64,000 bases of DNA. Source: Clavelina lepadiformis. Its lineage: Eukaryota > Chordata > Ascidiacea > Aplousobranchia > Clavelinidae. Location: contig NC_135248.1 in assembly GCF_947623445.1 (NCBI RefSeq), positions 9,858,977 to 9,922,976 on the forward strand, given 5' to 3'. The stretch's first letter is position 1. Every line of letters starts with the position of its first letter. The position numbers and the translations under genes were made by a program. The notes under the pieces are model-generated. The model searched no databases. It worked only from the letters and a program-made list of their open reading frames with translations, and was not told the origin of the DNA. Shown in pieces: positions 38,603 through 58,227 of the stretch.

Positions 38603-40927
38603 TTATAACCACTTAAACTCGCGTCTTGTCAAATTAAACAATTGTTTGTTGTATTTTTTGTAAAATTCTTTCAAGTTATTTATACTTTCCTTATCAGCAG
38701 AAAGGGTGGGTTCATTTGTCTTGCGAGGCAATTTACAAACTTCTGGATATTGTTGTAGTCTTATGCAGTAAAACCCAGTTTGTCTGTTTTTAAAAAACAT
38801 TTCGTTTGTAATAGCCTGTTTAACATCCAAAAACGTTTGCAATTTTTCTAAACTCGATCCGGGGTCGTTCCGCAATTCTTCTCCAGACAAGATTAATATA
38901 TCTTGTTGGTCGTAACGATCGTAAAATTCTTGCATAAACATGACATATATCCCGGTAGACACAATGCTATATTCAAATGGTGCCACTTGGCGAATATTTT
39001 TCATGTAATTCTCCCACATCTTTGCATCTTTTGATGTATTCTTAAGAAAATTCAAAGCATCCTGGACGACATTTGTGAAACTAGAGTTTGGTGGCTGCCG
39101 GTAACATAAAAATAACGAATTGGTTTTAATATCCTGAAAGCTTAAATACATATGTAGAAAAAAGGTAAATGCTAACTAAATTATACATAGCTTAATTCAT
39201 TCAAAGTTTAAATTATAACTTAGGTTGCTTGGATTTTCGAATGTAAATGTTACACTAAATAAATAATTTTATCATAAATTCTATGTATACTATACAGGCA
39301 ACATGGACCGACGAAAAGCTGAAATTTAAAAAACATTTTAAATGTACTATGCTAAACTGAACGGTCTATACCAGTGGTTTTCAACCTGGGGGTCGCGACC
39401 CCCGGGTGGGTCGTTTGCCTTTTCTTTGGGGGTCGCGAAGACGACAATTAACTACCAATCACTATCACGAGAATGCCAATTAATTACCATAAAAAATTAA
39501 CTGTAATGATATTAGTGAATGTTGTTGACAGTGAATGTTCTACTAGACTACTATTTTTGCAGCAGATTTTAAGCTAGGTAAGCCAGTGTAGGCTTACTAT
39601 TGAGTTCCCGGTATCAATCATAGGTAGTCTATGATAGCTAACCTAGCCTGAGGAAACTTCAAAAGCGACTGTTAAGAACAAGGTAACATTTGCAAGACAT
39701 AAATTTTTAAAGGCGGTCGTTAGTTACATTGGGTTGTTAAAATGGGTCGCGGTATGAAAAAGGTTGAAAACCACTGGTCTATACAGCAATGTTATCAATC
39801 TAGCATCAATTTTTAAGCATATTAGAATTGGTTTATCTGTTGTATTACAGTATACTAAATATATTTGTCAATATTTGATGTTGTTTTCTGCCCTGATTTT
39901 AATGGACAAAAACATTGTTATGTGTGAAAATATTGTACTCACCAAATATCCTTTTTTCATGAAATGTTTAAAATCGGAAAAGGCACGACGTACAGGATCA
40001 CAAAGTAAAACAATGATTTTCGACGGACGTTGGTAACGTTCGAAAGCTTCATTGTTGAGCATGCAACGGTTATCAGCCACAAAAACGTACTTTTTCTTTG
40101 TCAAAGCTTCCATCAAACGTTTACTAAAATGTAGTTTCTTTGTTTAAAGCTGCATATAAATTCACCGTAGCATCACCAAGCACGAATTAAATCGAAGTGG
40201 TGAACAAGCAAGATGTTGAAATGTAAAGTGAAAGCAAAGTAGTAGCATACTTGAAAGGCTCAAATGGGGTGTCACAAGCATGCGGGTCCGGATAAATGGG
40301 ATGGATGTCAGGATGTAAACCAATAAAAGTCTTCAATGCCGTTGTTCCACATTTCTTTACTCCAATAAAAAATGCCTGAAAAAGCGGTGTAGCTGAAACG
40401 TTTTTGCCAAAACTTGTTGTGTCCATAGAGTAGTAGCACTGGGTATAGCTACAGTTTGTTGCTGCCATCTAGCAGTATAATCGTTGTCAATCTTCTTTCT
40501 TCATTGCGCAATGCAATATATAAAGTTTTTATATGGGTTGCTTAGCAATTTTGAAGCTGGTAGCCCTCTTTGGCTTGTTTATATAGCGTTATTATAATGC
40601 TTGCAGGTCATAGATACGTTTACTTAATTTTGTTCAGGTTGGGTTAAATTAATTATATAACGACGCAGGCCGATTTGCAACTACAGAGGTGGCGAAACAA
40701 ATAATATATTACAGCTAAGAGCTAACCAACTTTATCACACTAGATATCCATTAATGTCCATGTAAACTTACATATTTTTTATTCTCTTCTTTAAATATGC
40801 GAGTGCTTTGGGCAATATTTGCAATCTTTCTATGACTAAAGCAAACTTCATTATTAAAGTAATAAAAAACGGCGCAAAACACCACCGTTAAAAGAACTGT
40901 TACAACGGCTGGTACTCTTTTCAACAT
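38603..40927 (-). CDS. heparan sulfate 3-O-sulfotransferase-like enzyme
   Basis: Predicted Golgi type II sulfotransferase using PAPS. Exons 40927-40772, 40468-40251, 40123-39943 and 39133-38603 join in phase to 361 residues, a usual size for HS3ST2-like proteins. Residues about 5-23 are an uncleaved signal anchor (VPAVVTVLLTVVFCAVFYYF). The PAPS 5'-phosphosulfate loop is FFIGVKKCGTTALKTF (about 85-100), and the 3'-phosphate site region is CDPVRRAFSDF. The C-terminal NRQTGFYCI and FYKKYNKQLFNLTRREFKW match the family's KGFYC loop and end. It is divergent: where 3-OST-1 has ENEVHFFD with the catalytic-base Glu, this protein has YPDPHACD. Activity or substrate may therefore differ. A separate small ORF exon lies just upstream (41014-41071). 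The intron between exons 3 and 4 contains a hAT element. Confidence 0.85.
39372..39776. mobile_element. SPIN/Charlie-type hAT MITE, 405 bp, in a sulfotransferase intron
   Basis: The left tip cagtggttttcaacc and the right tip ggttgaaaaccactg are exact inverted copies. They are flanked by identical 8-bp duplications gctatac preceded by t in order gtctatac, at 39364-39371 and 39777-39784. The left subterminal part has gggtcgcgacccccgggtgg and the right part gggtcgcgg. These ends closely resemble the CAGnGGTTCTCAACC...GGGTCGCGACCCC ends of SPIN and related hAT elements known from vertebrates. There is no transposase inside. It is entirely intronic, between exons 3 and 4 of the 3-O-sulfotransferase-like gene. 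Confidence 0.93.
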
Positions 40928-41013
40928 TGCTTAACGCTCAACATGAAAATATCAAACTAAGTATGGTTTTAAATGTTATGTTCTATCAATGCTAAAACAG
41001 AAGTAAACATTAC

Positions 41014-41071
41014 CTATTTTTTCGGCATCCACCTCGTTTGCAAAATAGTTCTCATAGGGACAGTTGCTCAT
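41014..41071 (-). other. possible upstream exon with short ORF
   Basis: Just upstream of the sulfotransferase start, the minus strand has an ATG at 41071 opening MSNCPYENYFANEVDAEKI and then a donor ATAG|GTAATG. If spliced to the acceptor ending catacttag near 40980, the frame hits a stop after one more codon. It would then act as an upstream ORF in a 5' UTR exon. It may instead belong to another gene or be chance. Confidence 0.25.
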
Positions 41072-42415
41072 TTTGCTCACAGCAAGTTTTTGGTCGGCAA
41101 ATACGTGGATATACATAACGCAAAATGACAGCCCTTTAACACAATTCTTTAATGTTCCTAAGAGTTGTTTTTTGGTAATCTGTTTTCTCTTCTAATATTT
41201 ATTCTCTATACCCAGTTAGTTCTTAGTTTAAAAGTATTTTCTTAACTATATATCCATTAATCTATTAATGTATTTTATTGGGTAATGTTGTTATTTTTAC
41301 GCAAATTTCCATAGCATTAATTTAGGGTTGTATAAGTATATGGTTACTTTCTATTGCAGTACAGAAATCTTTGATTATACTGATGATATTTTATCAATGC
41401 AGTTAGCCTATATCGTGGGTTAGCAAGTTCATTAAGCAGTTTTTCATGCATGCTTTTAAAATATTTTGTGTTTAATTCATGATTTTTGCCTTGGTTGTTT
41501 CGAACGTTTTGTTGTGCTTAACAACAAGCGCTGTACTATATTTTGGCCGTGTTTAATATACACGACCCGGTTTTGATTATTTCCGAATTACGTCATTCAT
41601 ATAGTTCAGCGCTTATATTTAAACACACGAAATAGAACACTAATAACATTATAAATCATCAGATCTGCACGAGAATTCCGTAGGAATAAGGGCTAGTTTT
41701 GACAATCAGCAGAAGAAATTTTAACAAAGTTATAATAGTTGTACTGGTAAGGCCTGAAATAGTCAACAAAAATACATTTAGCCGCTAGGAAGCTTAGTAC
41801 GCACGCATGTATTTTTGACTATTCATCGATTTTGATATAACTGTGTCCTTACATTTCGTTAATGCTTTGTTTTTTTAATTGTTATAGAGCGACAGCAAAA
41901 TCTGGTATTACGTTGAATATTCTGTAGCCTACGTCCTAAAGGTGTTTGTTCTACTTATACATTGTTGTTTATATGTTCCCAGCATAGCATCAAGGGCTTA
42001 TCCATTGGGTTGGCCAGGACAAAGCACCTGTAAATTTTCATCAACTTCATAGGTTTGGGATTGCGAGCTCTACCTATGGGCGTTTTTGATTTGACAACAT
42101 TTCATAGGCTTTCAGAAAAAATATTTTTCTACTTTTATAGATTGGCTTTAAAGTCATTGTGAAAACGGAGTTAAAACCAATTACCGGTAGGTCTACATTC
42201 GCTTATTGCTCCAAACGAAAACAGCAAAACAAATGAGTGCTGAACTACAAAGTTACCGAGAAAAAGTTTTTGCTTCTAGTTTATACTGTTGAAACGGTAT
42301 CAGCTTCACCGCTCGTATCTTACCAACCTCGCCGAAACACACAATGACTGAAACTTTCAAAGTAGGCCTATTTCTTCTGTTTATCAGTAGTTACTAGTTA
42401 GATAGTAGTACAGCA
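41072..42415. other. non-coding intergenic stretch
   Basis: No coding exon, repeat end or RNA gene was recognised between the sulfotransferase 5' end and the MITE at 42424. Confidence 0.5.
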
Positions 42416-42423
42416 CCAGTAAG

Positions 42424-42838
42424 CAGAAGTTGGCAGTCGGTACTTTGAAAGTACCGTCGGTAATGGTACTTAACAAACAAATGTACCGACGGTTCCGGTA
42501 CGATTTTAAAGAAGTAGTTCAGTACTTTTTCGGTACCGATACTTTTTGTGTAAAAGATACTGCTGCAAATGCAATGGTTGCCGCTATTATGTCCCCGGTA
42601 AAGGTTACTCTAGGTCAAAACACATGTGACGTTAATCGCTTGCAATTTTACTTTCAACATTAAAAAATATCAACATATGCTAAAATTATTATTAAGGATT
42701 AATTAACATGTATTTTTGAAAACATACTGGTTACAATTTTGAAATTATCACGTGAAAAGTACTGAGTACCGGGAACGACTGAAATTTCTTTGAAAAGTAA
42801 TTCGGTACTTTTTTCAAAACCGGTACTGCTCACCTATG
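42424..42838. mobile_element. GGTACC-rich hAT-like MITE, 415 bp
   Basis: The left end cagaagttggcagtcggtact and right end cggtactgctcacctatg are imperfect inverted copies of the CAGAGGTGGGCAGT-type hAT terminus. The flanks ccagtaag (42416-42423) and ccagtcag (42839-42846) match at 7 of 8 bases, suggesting an old 8-bp duplication. The interior carries several gtaccga/tcggtac words and shares its core with 3989-4334. The 77-codon ORF across it (42430-42663) is part of the repeat, not a gene. It lies about 230 bases past the YME1L1 stop. Confidence 0.75.
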
Positions 42839-43065
42839 CCAGTCAGTGTCAGCCTGTATTTGGAACTTCTCTAGAATTCTAACACGAAACATTTTTAAGC
42901 TAAACTTCCTTTAACAACATGAAGTGCCCATATTACAATAAAAATTTACAAGACTAAATATTTTCCCAGCAGTAGACTTAGTTGCAGTACAATACATTCG
43001 ATTGCAGCAGAATTTACAAAATGAATCAAAAACTCCACACCAAAACGAAGAATAGCAAGGACGTA

Positions 43066-51225
<8,160 letters not shown>

Positions 51226-52387
51226 TTGAGACAGTTGTGATGCACAAAGTTTAAGAAACAGTTCAACTTTGCAATATTTACACAATATCTACGGAAGCGG
51301 TTTTTTCTAACAACTGAAATTAAACTTGTATCATTAGTCATGAGCATAATTTTTGTTTATTCCATAGCACAAGTATTGCTACTATAACAGGTTATGATTT
51401 AACAGCATAAGTTGACAGATCTGTTAGGGTTGTTTAATTATGACCATGGACACATATATATATCTTGCCCAAATTGGCACGTTCAGCATCTGTGACAACA
51501 CATCACAAAAACTAAGAATACACTAAAACTGGATATGATCTGTTCAGAGGCGGATCTGCAAACTTTTAGAAGAGGTGTTCAGTTTCACGTGGGAATGGAT
51601 ATTCTAGAATTTTGAGTCTTTCGAAACCAAATCCTAAAAGATTAAAATCGAATATGTCAATATATTTCAAACAGTTTGAACTGAAATGATCGCACTCACC
51701 AATAAACTGAAATTAAACCAGCCACATGTAAAAATTAAAAGAAACATCTCACATCACATACCCTAGGCATAGCCATAGCCTATACTGCCATAGTTTTCAA
51801 AGCAATTTTATTTATACATAAAAGTCTGCCGACATTTAGTGGATGTCAGCCTGGTTGTATTCTGTTAGAGACAGAGAAAATCACAACGCCACGGTATTGT
51901 GTTAACCGTTCTGTCGGCCATTGTTTGTATGACATGATCATATTAGTATGGCCATTGACATGATTAGCGCCCACAAACCGGTAACACTTTTGTAGGCAAG
52001 AAAATATAACAACGTCAAAGAAAAATTTACAAACATGTTCAAAGCAAAATTTTAAAAAGCAGCAAGATAAGCACTTCAAAATTACTTGCTGGTCACAGCG
52101 TGTTTTCATACAATGCTCAGTTTATTTTTGATTTTCAGCATGATTCTACAAACTTTCTTAGGCCTTTAGGATTATATGGCATTCCATTTATATGTGTTGA
52201 TATAAAGATTTTTACTACAGCCAGGAAAACGTTCAATCTGTTATCACAGTTGGGTGATGAATTGTTGCGACACAATAACAATTTTATTTCACGACCGTTA
52301 ACTGTCCACTGTTAAACTGATAGAAAGAAGCAAGTTTATACTTCGCATTAGATGATTAGAATAAACATTTGTGGTTTCGTTTATTAG

Positions 52388-52436
52388 GGTGTAGTATACA
52401 AATGCACAACCACAAGATGCCTTTGTATACTACACC
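52388..52436. repeat. perfect 15-bp inverted repeat (hairpin)
   Basis: The arms ggtgtagtatacaaa (52388-52402) and tttgtatactacacc (52422-52436) are exactly complementary around a 19-base loop. The stem does not extend beyond 15 bp, so it is shorter than a usual animal microRNA precursor. No T-run follows. The function is unknown. Confidence 0.7.
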
Positions 52437-55400
52437 TGAGCTACTTAAATTGTCCACACTGCAGAGTATGGTAGTTTTCGCTGAGATTTCGGGAGGGCAT
52501 AAGCAAAATACAGCTGTGCAAGGAAAAAGCTGATGTGCACTGCGACTCATGTTTCAAGTCTGCACACGTTTGTGCAGGAAAGGTGCAGCTTTATACAATA
52601 TAAACTAGGGGGAAAAATCAGTGTTTCCCCGTTTTTTAGAGACATCGGTTTTAAACACTCATTTTGCAGTAAAAATCGAAGCAAAAGTAAGTGTCACTTT
52701 TTTTTGAGACACCGGTTTGCCATACCGTTTTAGAAAAAAAATTCGAGAGTGCTCTTACCATAGGCTACTCTGCAGTATGACAAATTGTGACGTCATCTGC
52801 TTGTGCACTTGTACACTGCACTCATTTATTATGTATCTGTTGTAAAACTAATTGAACTTGCTATTGTCTGTTTTTCTTTTTGAAATGTGTTACTGGTATA
52901 CCGAATGACGGAAATTGTGCTCAAATTTACTTAACACTGTTGTAGGCTATATGGTAAAAGTATCCTGAACTTGGCTCACCAGGCTGGCATCTGTATTTCG
53001 AAGCACCTGCACACCAAAGATATAGGCCTAATTTAAATAACCTTTTCACACACTAAACTTAATATTAGCCAACCAATTAGCCACTTAATAGCCTAAGTTT
53101 GATCTCTCATAAAAGGTTTGTTTCACTGCTATACAATTCTAACCTGCAACCTTGCGTTTGTTGTACGGTACCCATTAAACCAATCTGGGTCCATAACATT
53201 TCTTGAGAGTATGTTAAATAAATCTAAAGTTACAAGTGTTAGACTATATATACACTAGGCTAAAGAAAGACAAAGATTGAATACGTGCACACTTGGCTAG
53301 CCATTGCAAATGAGAAGTAGCGGGTCTGCAGTGCCGGACTGCAGAGTGTGGCTGTTTTTAGCTAGATTTTGGATGCACCAAACAACCAAAAATGACAAAA
53401 GCAGTGCGCAAAAAAGCTCAGACGCAATGAAAGCGCGCAATTACACAGTTTAACTTACTCAATCTTCAAATCAATTGAAAATTGAGTGCACACAAGTTCT
53501 GCTCAATGCATTAAGTAAAAAATAATGCACCTATAAGCAAGTGAAGACCACTGCCATTTCCCCAGAATCATAGCGCAGAATCATAGTACCTGTAGCTCAA
53601 GACGTGTTTCCAATAAACAAATTCAAAATGCCTGTCTAAAGACAACAAATAAATTCAACTGTTTTATTAAAAGTTTGGCAGAGATGTTGGCAATATTATT
53701 TTTATTACTGTATGAATAACATTTTAATCAACTCCGCCATTAATCAAGTTAAATTGTAAATATTCTAGGCTGGTCAGTGTTAAATTAGACGAAATTTGCT
53801 TTCATTTTGAAAAAAAACGCCCACATCTCTGCAAAACTTTCAGCCGAACTCCGCAATGTATTTAACAAAACAATAGTAATGCTGCTCCTAGTATACATTT
53901 AGATGTCGCGTGCCAGCGTGGCATTGGTTGAAATTACGTGACTCTCAGGCCTAAAATGAACAATCTAATCTGATTCAAATTGTATTTCGTATTAAAAATC
54001 ATAATGCCGACATCTCTCTTAAACTTTCAATAAAACAATTGAATTGATATGTTCCGTTAACAGGCATTTTTAATTTTTTTTTGGAGAGTCATCTTGACTT
54101 ACGGGTGTTATGATTCTGCCAGAAAGACAATGGTCACCTTCAGAGGAGGGGTCGTAACAATCCACCTGCCCCGAAGCATGTGTTTAGGCTTTAGGCCTAG
54201 TCTTTCTTTTAGAACTTCTTGACTATTGTTTTCCTAACGCGGAACTTCTTACAAGTTCTTGATAGTTATTCGAGTAGTTTCGTCACTGAAAGCCGAGCTA
54301 CACGGACTTTGAATATTTGCTTATCGTAACATTGCAGTGAATCATGTATCACCATACAAATGTGAATAAATCTAACGTAATAAGAAATTCATGAAAGCAA
54401 GGTGTAATTTAAAACCAACTTTCACACCATTATACAAGTGTCTTTTTAAAAATACCTGTAAATCGTTTAGTGGTGTTTAAATGTTCCTTGATTCCCTTTT
54501 TCAACAATGACCTTTGTGTTTGCGTTCATTCCTGTTATGAAAAACTTATTCAAACGTAGGCTACATGCCGTCGCACATACACTTGCTGCTTTTTTTTCCT
54601 TCGCTGCGATTGGATGCATTAATCGCGGTCACGACTAAATACTTTCAAATTCATAATAATTCAAGCGTTTGTGTAGAGTGCATTGCATTGCATTGAGTGA
54701 AACTGTGTTTGTGAAACTTTAATTTTTGGGCGATACTTGCCCAACCACAGGATACTAGGTCTCAGCTACTCAAGCTGTGGCGTGATCTGGTTTTACACTT
54801 ATATTCTAGGCCCAGGCCCAATTTTTTATTGTTTGTTGTTTGAAAGTTACTATTTCACCTCGTGTAGGGAAGGTGGGGTCAGATGAGCCGACCTGTTTTT
54901 AACAAAATGCACAACACTAATCTCTAAAAGTGGGAAAGTCCCAATAATGGGTGTAATTTAATCATAAAAAGTAAGAGTTGGGGTTAGTGAAGATTAATTT
55001 TAAATTAATGGCTGTCACTCTTTCACCGGAAAATATTGGTCTTTCTCCTAACTGCCTATCTTTAACCACAGGGTCCGTGACCTACTTACATAACCGTGAA
55101 ATAGTTACTCTCCAGATTAATTTAGTGTTGTTGTGACTTTTGCAATTTTGAAGATTAGTGTTATGACTTTTGTATTTCCGGAGATTAGTGTGTGCGATTT
55201 TCTCAAAGTAACTTCGGTGTTGGTGTGTTTTAGGTAATGCAATTTTTCAGGTATGGTCCTTAGCTACATTTTAATATTTCATAGCTTAGCTATATATTAT
55301 GTATATAGTTGAAAAGGCAATTTTGAGTTTTATGATATTTTTGTCAATGAATGATATTATTAACAACTTCTGAAAGTTACTTTCTTTCAGTCACTGGAAA

Positions 55401-55678
55401 TGTAGTGATATCTTTGCAGCAACATGACTATCACCTCTATCAAAATTTGAAAAGATTGGGACCACTGCATTAGGCTATTTCACCTTTGTTTGAAGCTACC
55501 CGATGTTTGATATAATCCTGAATTAACTTACTGAATTATAAATTCATTTTGAGTGCCAGTAATTGAATATTTTTATTAGATTTGATATTCTGATTTAACA
55601 GGTATATATTCCTACATTATTCCCCTTTTACCAGGTTTGTTTGTGAAAGTATTTTGTTCTAAACTGTGATTGTTACAG

Positions 55679-55680
55679 GT
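55679..55680 (+). promoter_or_regulatory. splice acceptor just 5' of the TMEM177 start codon
   Basis: The sequence tgtgattgttacag ends about 14 bases before the ATG at 55694 and has the form of a 3' splice site. No local 5' exon is evident. It may join a 5' UTR exon further upstream or receive a trans-spliced leader, as many tunicate messages do. Confidence 0.45.
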
Positions 55681-55693
55681 TGTTTTTTAAAGA

Positions 55694-56626
55694 ATGGAGG
55701 CAAGTAAATTCAGTGTGATTTTTAATTATAGGAAGAGGATTGCTGGTGCTTTAGCACTAACTTTGGGTTTGAAAAATGGCCTTCATCATTTGATTCCGAG
55801 TGGTTTGTTTGTACCATTTAATGCATCTTTAGAATGTTCAAAATATCCAATAGATCATCAGATTTGGTTGGTGCGTAACGTGAAGCGAGATTTGGGAATT
55901 CAAAGCGATATTCTTCCGTTTGTTACAACCTCTCCAAATGTTCTCTGTGCTGGAATTTTGGCGCTTGCAAAATGGAAATCCTATCCAGTTGTAGGAATAC
56001 CAAAGAACTTTTTTTGTACAAACATTTTTGAAGTTGAAGATTTAAACATCAAGGTCCATGGTAACAAGAATCTTGACAGTGCTCGAAGTCCCAATGAAAA
56101 AGCATTGCTGGAATCACTTATATTCTCAGAAGCTGCACAAAAGTTTGCTGTTGCACGACAGTTAATTTTCCTCAAGGACAATTGGCCAATTTGGAACTCC
56201 TTATTATCACCCTTTTTTGTATTCTTAGGATATATTGCTTGTTTTTTTGGGCCGAAGATCCTATTTTCTAAAGGAAGGCATGTGTCATTGACACATATTT
56301 TGCAATGGCAGATATTCTGTATAATAACGACATGGTTGTTTTGTAAACTAACCCAAGCCGCGTTGCAATATTTATTGGTATCTTCAACCGATCAGAAGGC
56401 TGCCAAGATTTCAAAACAGTATGCGATGGGTGGAATAGAATACTATGAAAACATTCGCAAATGTAACAGGGCCTGGCGTGTACTGTGTGGCAGCAAAGGA
56501 GAACGTCAATTCACTACATCAGGAAATGAGAAAGACGGAATAATTATGAACTGGAAAGGTCCATCTTTCACAGATAGAGAAAATCGTTTAAAAATCATTT
56601 TAAAAAATTATGATGGTGTACAGTGA
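55694..56626 (+). CDS. TMEM177: mitochondrial inner-membrane protein TMEM177
   Basis: One uninterrupted frame of 310 residues, the same size as human TMEM177 (311), which is likewise encoded without introns in its coding part as far as I recall. Shared blocks are visible: VVGIPKNFF (human VVGIPASFL), FSEAAQKFAVARQLIFLKD (human SREAQKFALAREVVYLES) and YAMGGIEYYENI followed by LCGSKGERQFTTSGN (human YACGGVEFYEKL, LLGKDGEKLYTPSGN). Two strong membrane segments lie at about 172-195 and 204-228, and a weaker one near the N-terminus. In human cells the protein assists COX20-dependent biogenesis of cytochrome c oxidase subunit II; this role is inherited by similarity. An acceptor-like site precedes the ATG. 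AATAAA at 57286-57291 is a likely polyadenylation signal, placing a MITE in the 3' UTR. Confidence 0.95.
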   Translation: MEASKFSVIFNYRKRIAGALALTLGLKNGLHHLIPSGLFVPFNASLECSKYPIDHQIWLVRNVKRDLGIQSDILPFVTTSPNVLCAGILALAKWKSYPVVGIPKNFFCTNIFEVEDLNIKVHGNKNLDSARSPNEKALLESLIFSEAAQKFAVARQLIFLKDNWPIWNSLLSPFFVFLGYIACFFGPKILFSKGRHVSLTHILQWQIFCIITTWLFCKLTQAALQYLLVSSTDQKAAKISKQYAMGGIEYYENIRKCNRAWRVLCGSKGERQFTTSGNEKDGIIMNWKGPSFTDRENRLKIILKNYDGVQ

Positions 56627-56684
56627 AAACGGTATCGTGTGCCAGTAAATTCAGATTTTAACTTCCATTTTAAGTAGTTATAAA

Positions 56685-57220
56685 TAGGGCGAATATTTTT
56701 TGACTTGTCAAAAAAAGTCAAAAATTTGTCAAATTTAGAGCATTAGGTCAAAAAATGTCAAAATTTTTTACCAAGTCAAAATTGTTTAAAAACTGCATTT
56801 TTGTAGTGTCTTAGAGGTTGCACTGTTGGTGAACTTGTCATTTTACATTGTACACCTTGTAGCTTACTTTATACTGTTGTAAATGACCCATTGTCTACTT
56901 ATTGTGAATCAGCTCTTGCTTTAGATAGTTCAATAACTTCATGTATCTTTAGTTTAGACAAATGTATTGAACAGTTTTTGTTGTGTCTTAGTTGCAGTTT
57001 TTTTGGCAGTGATTTGTAATTAGCTCATATCCTTCTTCAGAATAGGCTAGGTCTGTGTTCACATTTTTTCCCTTTTTTAACTTTTTGTACAATAATGCGT
57101 AATTTAACTACTTGAATTCTTCATATGTCAAAATTTGTCAAAAAAAAGTTTTTTAATGTCAAAATTTTCAATTTTTAGGTCAAAAACTTTCGTTTTATAG
57201 GTCAAAAAATAATCGCCCTA
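56685..57220. mobile_element. MITE with GTCAAA repeats in the TMEM177 3' region, 536 bp
   Basis: The left tip tagggcgaatattttttgac and right tip (inverted) tagggcgattattttttgac differ at one base in 20. The immediate flanks are identical: tataaa at 56679-56684 and 57221-57226. Both arms are filled with repeated gtcaaaa/ttttgac words (more than a dozen), giving an extended, imperfect hairpin. There is no coding sequence. The 6-bp duplication does not fit hAT (8 bp), so the superfamily is open. It sits between the TMEM177 stop codon and the first good AATAAA. Confidence 0.85.
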
Positions 57221-57226
57221 TATAAA

Positions 57227-58227
57227 ATAACAGTCCAATGTAAATTGCATCCGTATTTATGTTCGATCCACAGAGTTTCTAGTGAAATAAATTGAAAACA
57301 ATTACAACACTGGTGTATTCATATACTGTATACAGCAACCCTTGGGTCAAACAGGTTGTCTACACCTGTTTTACCGATTCGCAAATATAGGCTGTTACGA
57401 TGATAAGCAGTATGCAAACACATCAGTAGTAGTGTGATAATCTTTGCACGACATAAACCCGGGGGATGATTCGTCATTGTTCTAACCCCAGTTACCGAGC
57501 TAGCCTTCATGCAAGTTCTGATTGTCACAAATTGTGGAATTTTTTTTTATTGAATTCCGCGGATTTAAAACTGTTCGCCAGGTCCATCGAATAGAAGCGA
57601 GCATCGTTAATGCCTTTTCAAAGGGCATTGGAAATGTGAAATGCATAAAATAATATGCTTACACTATATGATAACAGGTACATAAAAATTTATTTTTACA
57701 ACATACTTATGTAAGTGTTTTTCAGGACCACATGAAACAGGCGAGACACAAAACAAAATTTGCCGCTATGATGTGACTCACAACTGACTCTATGTACAAT
57801 GTTGTATAAAATAAAAACCATGATTAGTAGTATGATTATTCACACTGCATAACATGAAGGCAAACAAGTTTAAATTTTGGAGATTTATTGCCATTGGAAA
57901 TAATAATGCAGTTGTCTAGGAAAGACAGCTTCATGCAAATCTGCTCACAGTATTGATTAAAACTAGATTAATTGATTGAGGTGTAACTCTGAAAAAATAC
58001 TTGCAAAAACTTCAAAGTTTCTGTTAATGGTTTTCTCAAAAGCAATCACTACTTTTGGTAATAACCAACTTGCAGATATAATCATTTTGGTGTAGGTAAG
58101 CTATACTTACACTGGTCAATAATACTGACAAACAAGCAATACCCATTAATATTTACAAGACAAGTTAAAATCAATTTTCTTCTGCCAAAATTTAATACAG
58201 AAATAGTATTATTTCAAGATAGCAGTG
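57227..58227. other. convergent spacer between TMEM177 and the unidentified minus-strand gene
   Basis: Contains AATAAA at 57286-57291 for TMEM177. No coding exon seen; the 69-codon ORF at 57319-57528 has no support. Confidence 0.5.

Larger units (their letters stand above)
51226..55693. other. intergenic region between YME1L1 and TMEM177 (divergent)
   Basis: About 4.5 kb between the 5' ends of two divergently oriented genes. No coding exon recognised; the ORFs at 51846-52109 and 52100-52315 have no support. It contains the hairpin at 52388-52436. An acceptor-like site lies just upstream of TMEM177. Confidence 0.5.

Noticed and set aside
42430-42663. 77-codon plus ORF near 42.5 kb
   Set aside because: Contained in the GGTACC-rich MITE and starts within its left inverted end.
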